A stretch of 64,000 bases of DNA from JAENVU01 sp046598395. GTDB lineage: Bacteria > Actinomycetota > Acidimicrobiia > IMCC26256 > JAENVU01. The notes beneath the pieces are model-generated. The model had not been told where the DNA came from. It saw nothing but the letters and a program-made list of their open reading frames with translations, and searched no databases. Every line of letters begins with the position of its first letter. Position 1 is the first letter of the stretch. Shown here piece after piece: positions 60,255 through 64,000 of the stretch. The stretch lies in assembly GCA_046598395.1 (NCBI GenBank), contig JBKJIQ010000009.1:248001-312000 (forward strand). The letters run 5' to 3'. The position numbers and the translations under genes were made by a program.

Positions 60255-61829
60255 TCACACGGGCGGCTCGGCGTCGGCCAACTCGCGGAGCTTGTTCTTC
60301 AGGAGCTTGTCGAGCGTGCCCGTGGGGAACTCGTCCACCACGTAGACCGCGCGCGGCACCTTGAAGTCGGCGAGCGATTGCTTGCAGGTGTCGATGACGG
60401 TGGCTTCGAGCACTGCGTGCTCCGGCGCGCCGGGGTTGGTGATCACGAACGCGACCACCACCTGGTCGAGGAAGTCGTGGTGCTTGCCCACCACCGCAAC
60501 CTGGGCAACACCCGGGACCGTCGCGACCATCTCCTCCACCTCACGAGCGGAGACGTTCTCGCCACCGACCTTCAGCAGGTCTTTGTCGCGCTCTTGGTAG
60601 AAGACGTTGCCGGACTCGCCGAGCTTCACGATGTCGCCGGTCTTGAACCAGCCGTCCGCGAATGCGGCCGCGTTCGCTTCCGGGTTGTCGAAGTACTCGA
60701 GGAACATCTGGATGCCCGGCGTCCCGCGGAGCCAGAGTTCCCCCGGCTCGTCGACCGCGCAAACCTTCCCGGTGTCCTGGTCGACCACGAGCATCTCGTA
60801 GCCCGGCGACACGTGACCCATCGACCGGTTCGGTAGCTGCTCACGTGGGCGGCCGGTGATCGCGTGCGTGACCGTCTCGGTCATCCCGAACGCGGCGATG
60901 ACCTCGATGCCGAGCAACTCGTCGAGCTCGGGCATCACCAGACCGAACACCCCGATGCGCAGCGTGTGCTCGGCCGGCTTGTCCGGACTCATGATCGTGG
61001 GAATCGCGAACGGCATCAGCGAAATGTGAGTGATTTCGTGGCGGACGATGACGTCCCAGAACCGACTCGTGGACCACTTCGGCATGAGGACGGCGGTCGC
61101 GCCTGCACCGAGCACCGAGAACAGCGACCAGCTCTGCGCGTTCACGTGGAAGAACGGCAGGTAGATGAGGTAGCGGTCGTCGGGTCCGAGCCCGATGTTG
61201 CGCGACCCCAGCCGGCTGGCCCAAATCGCGTTCGCGTGCGTGTGCACCACGGCCTTCGGGCGGTTCGTGGTTCCCGAGGTGAACATGATCCCGAACGGCA
61301 GCATCGGCTCCGCGACGCGACCGGTCCACGCCGCGGGCTCCGCCGCGAACAAATCGTCGAAGTGAGCCGTGGCACCGCCGACGAGCTCGCCGCCAGTGAC
61401 CGCAATCCATCGGAGCGCGGGCGCGGCTTCGGCCACCATCGCCGCGAACTGCGGTTGGGTAATCGCGGCCACGCACTGCGCCTTGCTGGCGAAGTATTCG
61501 ATCTCGCTCGTCACCGACTTGGTATTCGTCGTGACCGCGACCGCGCCGAGGGTGGCGCAGGCCAGGAACGCGATCACCATCTCCGGGCAGTTCTCGGAAT
61601 GGATGAGCACCTTGTCGCCCCGGACGATGCCGCGTTCACCGAGGCCGGCCGCGAGGCGGTACACGTCGTCACGGAGCTGCGCGTACGTCCAGCTACGTCC
61701 ATCTCCTTCGACGGGATCCCAGACCAGCGCCGGGTGGTCGGGGCGGCGGTCGGCCCAATGCCCGAGCAGGGTCGGGATGTCCTGGCCGTGCATCTGGTAT
61801 TCGACGATGTGTTCTCTGGTGGCGTCCAT
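60255..61829 (-). CDS. AMP-forming acyl-CoA synthetase
   Basis: A 524-residue adenylate-forming enzyme. The P-loop FTSGTTNRPKAVVHTH is at 183-198, AFGMTETVTHAI the A5 motif, GWFKTGDIVKL with the ATP-ribose Asp, KVGGENVSAREVEE the hinge, and PTGTLDKLLK the catalytic Lys near residue 512. It activates a carboxylic acid as acyl-AMP then acyl-CoA. ATG 61829 was chosen; a GTG one codon upstream is possible. Enzymes of this class are the known targets of Pat-type acetylation. Confidence 0.93.
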   Translation of the reverse strand: MDATREHIVEYQMHGQDIPTLLGHWADRRPDHPALVWDPVEGDGRSWTYAQLRDDVYRLAAGLGERGIVRGDKVLIHSENCPEMVIAFLACATLGAVAVTTNTKSVTSEIEYFASKAQCVAAITQPQFAAMVAEAAPALRWIAVTGGELVGGATAHFDDLFAAEPAAWTGRVAEPMLPFGIMFTSGTTNRPKAVVHTHANAIWASRLGSRNIGLGPDDRYLIYLPFFHVNAQSWSLFSVLGAGATAVLMPKWSTSRFWDVIVRHEITHISLMPFAIPTIMSPDKPAEHTLRIGVFGLVMPELDELLGIEVIAAFGMTETVTHAITGRPREQLPNRSMGHVSPGYEMLVVDQDTGKVCAVDEPGELWLRGTPGIQMFLEYFDNPEANAAAFADGWFKTGDIVKLGESGNVFYQERDKDLLKVGGENVSAREVEEMVATVPGVAQVAVVGKHHDFLDQVVVAFVITNPGAPEHAVLEATVIDTCKQSLADFKVPRAVYVVDEFPTGTLDKLLKNKLRELADAEPPV

Positions 61830-61924
61830 CACCGGGCATGGTGGCCGATGGGGCCGGGCACTGTCACGCTCAGGCAATCTCGTCGCGGGCGCGCACGAGG
61901 CGAGCGCGGTAGAACACAACCTCG

Positions 61925-62425
61925 ATGGACCCCACCCAACCGGAGGAACCCGTGGACGACGAACTCCGCCAGCGCCGGCTCGCCACGCTCGATGTGCACT
62001 TCCAATCCGAGGTCGACCACGACTGGGATACGTGCCTCAGCACCTTCAAGGACGTCCCTCGGTACGAGATCGTGCCGACTGGCCAGATCCACGAGGGGGT
62101 CGAGGCCGTCCTCGCGTATCACAAGGGACAGCGCCGAGCGTTCCCCGATCAGCGGCACGAGCACGTGCGTATCCACGTGGCCGACGACGAAACCGTGATC
62201 ACCGAGTTCGACCTGCTCGGCACGAACACCGGCGAGTTCATGGGTGGCGCACCCACCGGCCAGGCATTCCGCGTTCCGGTCGTGGCGGTCTTCAGCTTCG
62301 ACGATGACAAGGTGACGAACGAACGCGTGTACCTCGACCTCGCGAGCCTGTTGCGTCAGGTCGGGCGCGTCGATCTGTTGGCGGTGATCGGAACCGTTGG
62401 GTTCGCCGCCACCGAGATGCGTTGA
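61925..62425 (+). CDS. SnoaL/NTF2-fold protein
   Basis: A 166-residue protein of the SnoaL-like NTF2 fold: DVHFQSEVDHDWDTCLSTFK starts the first helix, YEIVPTGQIHEGVEAVLAYH follows, and VITEFDLLGTNTGEFMGGAP...VPVVAVFSFDDDKVTNERVY completes the cone. Related proteins are small cyclases, isomerases or binding proteins. Divergent from the synthetase and convergent with the MaoC gene, six bases apart. Confidence 0.85.
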   Translation: MDPTQPEEPVDDELRQRRLATLDVHFQSEVDHDWDTCLSTFKDVPRYEIVPTGQIHEGVEAVLAYHKGQRRAFPDQRHEHVRIHVADDETVITEFDLLGTNTGEFMGGAPTGQAFRVPVVAVFSFDDDKVTNERVYLDLASLLRQVGRVDLLAVIGTVGFAATEMR

Positions 62426-62431
62426 GGAGTT

Positions 62432-62914
62432 TCAGGCGTACACCATGCGAGTGACCCACTCGGCGATGAGCGCGGGCTTCTCCTCACCCTCGATCTCCAC
62501 GGTGAAGTTCCTGGTCACGTCGATGGAACTGCCCTTGACCTCGACATTCGCGGTCACCGCCCGTGCCCGGATACGGGACCCGACCTTGACCGGGTTGACG
62601 AAGCGCACGCGATTGAACCCGTAGTTGATGCCCATCAACAAGCCTTCGTACCGGGCCGGGTTCGACGGCGCACTGCTCGCACCCGCGGAGAGGTGCGTGA
62701 GCATCGACAGCGTGAGGAACCCGTGCGCGATCGTGGTGCCGAACGGCGTGTTCTTCGCCGCCTCGGGATCCACGTGGATGAACTGATGATCGTGGGTCAC
62801 CTCGGCGAACTGGTCGATCTGGTCTTGGGTGACCGCAAACCACTCCCCCGTCCCTTCGTCAGTGCCGACATCGGCGAGGAACAACTGGTAGGCGCGCTCG
62901 GCTGATTCACTCAT
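62432..62914 (-). CDS. MaoC-like (R)-specific enoyl-CoA hydratase
   Basis: A 160-residue hot-dog-fold hydratase. The catalytic segment is FAEVTHDHQFIHVDPEAAKN (Asp and His of hydratase 2), then IAHGFLTLSMLTHL and YGFNRVRFVNPVKVGSRIRA. It hydrates trans-2-enoyl-CoA to (R)-3-hydroxyacyl-CoA in fatty-acid or storage-lipid metabolism. The start is ATG 62914. It is divergent from the hydrolase at 63011 with about 95 bases between. Confidence 0.93.
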   Translation of the reverse strand: MSESAERAYQLFLADVGTDEGTGEWFAVTQDQIDQFAEVTHDHQFIHVDPEAAKNTPFGTTIAHGFLTLSMLTHLSAGASSAPSNPARYEGLLMGINYGFNRVRFVNPVKVGSRIRARAVTANVEVKGSSIDVTRNFTVEIEGEEKPALIAEWVTRMVYA

Positions 62915-63010
62915 GGCCGAGACACTACGCAACGCGGGCCACATAGTGAGCAACTCCGCGGCAACTGTGGGATCCCCGCACCACCAGCACCCGCCGCCGA
63001 GAATGACTCG

Positions 63011-63841
63011 ATGATCGATTGGTCCCAAGGTGAGGTGCGATCCGACGGCGCAACGCTGCGCTACTTCCGGTCCGGCGGGGACCTTCCCCCACTCGTGATG
63101 GTGCACGGACTCACCGATCACGCGCTCTACTTCACCCGCGTTGCCGATGTACTCGCCGAACGGTGGGACGTCGTCGCCTACGACGCCCGGGGCCACGGCG
63201 CTTCATCGCGCATCACCGATGCATTCGACGAAGCGACTCGAGTCGCCGACCTCGCCGAAGTCGTCGACGCACTCGAGCTTGACCGGCCGGCGCTGGTCGG
63301 ACACTCCATGGGCGGCGGCACCATCGCGCTCGCGCTCGCGACCCATCCGGACATCAGCCGCGGCGCGGTGCTCGAAGACCCGAACTGGTGGGAGCCGCCG
63401 ACCGCGAAGCTCGTACGACGTCTGGAACAGCGGAAGGCGTACTTCGTCGACTGGCGCGCCTCCCTTGCCGAGCTACAACACCAGCCCCGCGCCGACGCGC
63501 TCGCGCAGCGCGTCGCGGAGGAACCCCACTGGTCGCCCATTGACGTGAGCACCTCGCTCGACGGTCGGCTCGCGGTCCAGCTCGGCGCGCTCGACCGATT
63601 CGCCCAGGACCACAGACCCTGGCGACCACTCGTCCCCGAGTTCACCTGCCCCACGCTGCTAATCATCGGCGCAGACAACAACCCGGGGGCCGTCGTCTCG
63701 CGTGCCGATGCGGAGGAGTCTTCACGCCTCAACCCGCTCGTGCAGTGGGTGCAGATTCCCGGCGCCGGTCACCACATCAAGTACGACCGCTTCGACGCCT
63801 ATCTCGGCGTCGTCATCCCGTTCCTCGATTCGCTGCGGTAG
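63011..63841 (+). CDS. Alpha/beta hydrolase
   Basis: A 276-residue hydrolase. The oxyanion-region motif is VMVHGLTDHA, the nucleophile elbow GHSMGGGTIALALA (Ser near residue 99), the acid IIGADNNPGAV, and the base IPGAGHHIKYDRFDAY. The fold resembles C-C bond hydrolases and lipases acting on hydrophobic esters; the substrate is unknown. ATG 63011 is the natural start. Confidence 0.9.
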   Translation: MIDWSQGEVRSDGATLRYFRSGGDLPPLVMVHGLTDHALYFTRVADVLAERWDVVAYDARGHGASSRITDAFDEATRVADLAEVVDALELDRPALVGHSMGGGTIALALATHPDISRGAVLEDPNWWEPPTAKLVRRLEQRKAYFVDWRASLAELQHQPRADALAQRVAEEPHWSPIDVSTSLDGRLAVQLGALDRFAQDHRPWRPLVPEFTCPTLLIIGADNNPGAVVSRADAEESSRLNPLVQWVQIPGAGHHIKYDRFDAYLGVVIPFLDSLR

Positions 63842-63895
63842 CCAAGGCGAAACCAGGCCGGGCGCCCCCTCCGATTGGCAAAAGCGCGCGCCGTG

Positions 63896-64000
63896 CTACG
63901 GCGTCACTTCGCTCACAATCGTGAAGTCGACAAACTCGGGAGCGCCTTCGAAGATCTCGGCCATCGTCGCTCGCGCGGCCGCCATGCCGTCCGCGCGGCG
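63896..64000 (-). CDS. C-terminal end of an unidentified protein (cut by window edge)
   Basis: The last 34 codons of a gene entering from the right edge, ending MAEIFEGAPEFVDFTIVSEV-TP and a TAG at 63896-63898. The reading is protein-like and Ala/Glu-rich, but too short to assign a family. Confidence 0.6.
   Translation of the reverse strand, partial: RRADGMAAARATMAEIFEGAPEFVDFTIVSEVTP

Noticed and set aside
1..64000. CRISPR arrays, insertion sequences, prophage, defence systems
   Set aside because: No regularly spaced repeats, transposase, integrase, phage structural or recognisable defence genes were seen. The only short tandem repeats noted are inside two coding regions.

Overview
The window is high-GC, densely coding DNA from an actinomycete-type bacterium. 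An Acidimicrobiia-like member of the Actinomycetota is the best guess. Supporting signs are three wax ester synthase/diacylglycerol acyltransferase (WS/DGAT) loci, F420-linked enzymes (a luciferase-like oxidoreductase and a PPOX-fold protein), cytochrome P450s with a three-cysteine ferredoxin, a cAMP-domain/GNAT acetyltransferase of the mycobacterial Pat type, carotenoid oxygenases, and many GTG starts. No rRNA, tRNA, CRISPR array or intact insertion sequence was found.

Layout. 1-11 kb: a partial aldehyde dehydrogenase, a secreted esterase, a class C beta-lactamase-like hydrolase, a lectin-propeller/L,D-transpeptidase fusion, a broken WS/DGAT, a phosphoesterase lipoprotein, a large secreted repeat protein and an intact WS/DGAT. 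11-17 kb: an ABC exporter pair coupled to a third WS/DGAT, then a ferredoxin-P450 pair. 16.5-21 kb: a TetR regulator with a palindromic operator and a heterodimeric ABC exporter. 21-28 kb: a heptad-repeat membrane protein, a RecQ-phosphoribosyltransferase fusion, a wrecked PAS-GGDEF-EAL gene, and a coupled dioxygenase/HD oxygenase pair resembling PhnY/PhnZ. 28.7-29.9 kb: a GrdB-like gene interrupted by an in-frame UGA in a UxxC motif, followed by a hairpin that fits a bacterial SECIS. 30-44 kb: small lysine-rich proteins, a PPOX-VOC-Gfo/Idh operon, several gene remnants, a K+ channel gene with an out-of-frame deletion, stress and kinase genes, membrane proteins, the CNB-GNAT protein and an F420 oxidoreductase. 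44.7-56.2 kb: a catabolic island in which two carotenoid oxygenases flank a tight six-gene operon (Rieske oxygenase, amidohydrolase, SDR, ThuA-like, P450, amidohydrolase-2), with similar operator-like palindromes at both carotenoid oxygenase promoters. 56-64 kb: a coiled-coil/GAF-cyclase operon, a promoter-driven yybP-ykoY-type (Mn2+) riboswitch ahead of a zinc-ribbon gene, and fatty-acid type genes (acyl-CoA synthetase, MaoC hydratase, hydrolase).

The most notable observations are the probable selenoprotein with its SECIS, the riboswitch on an unexpected zinc-ribbon/PGPGW operon, and a recurring pattern of genes that have lost internal segments while their ends remain well conserved. That pattern could be real genome decay or a property of the assembly; read mapping would decide.
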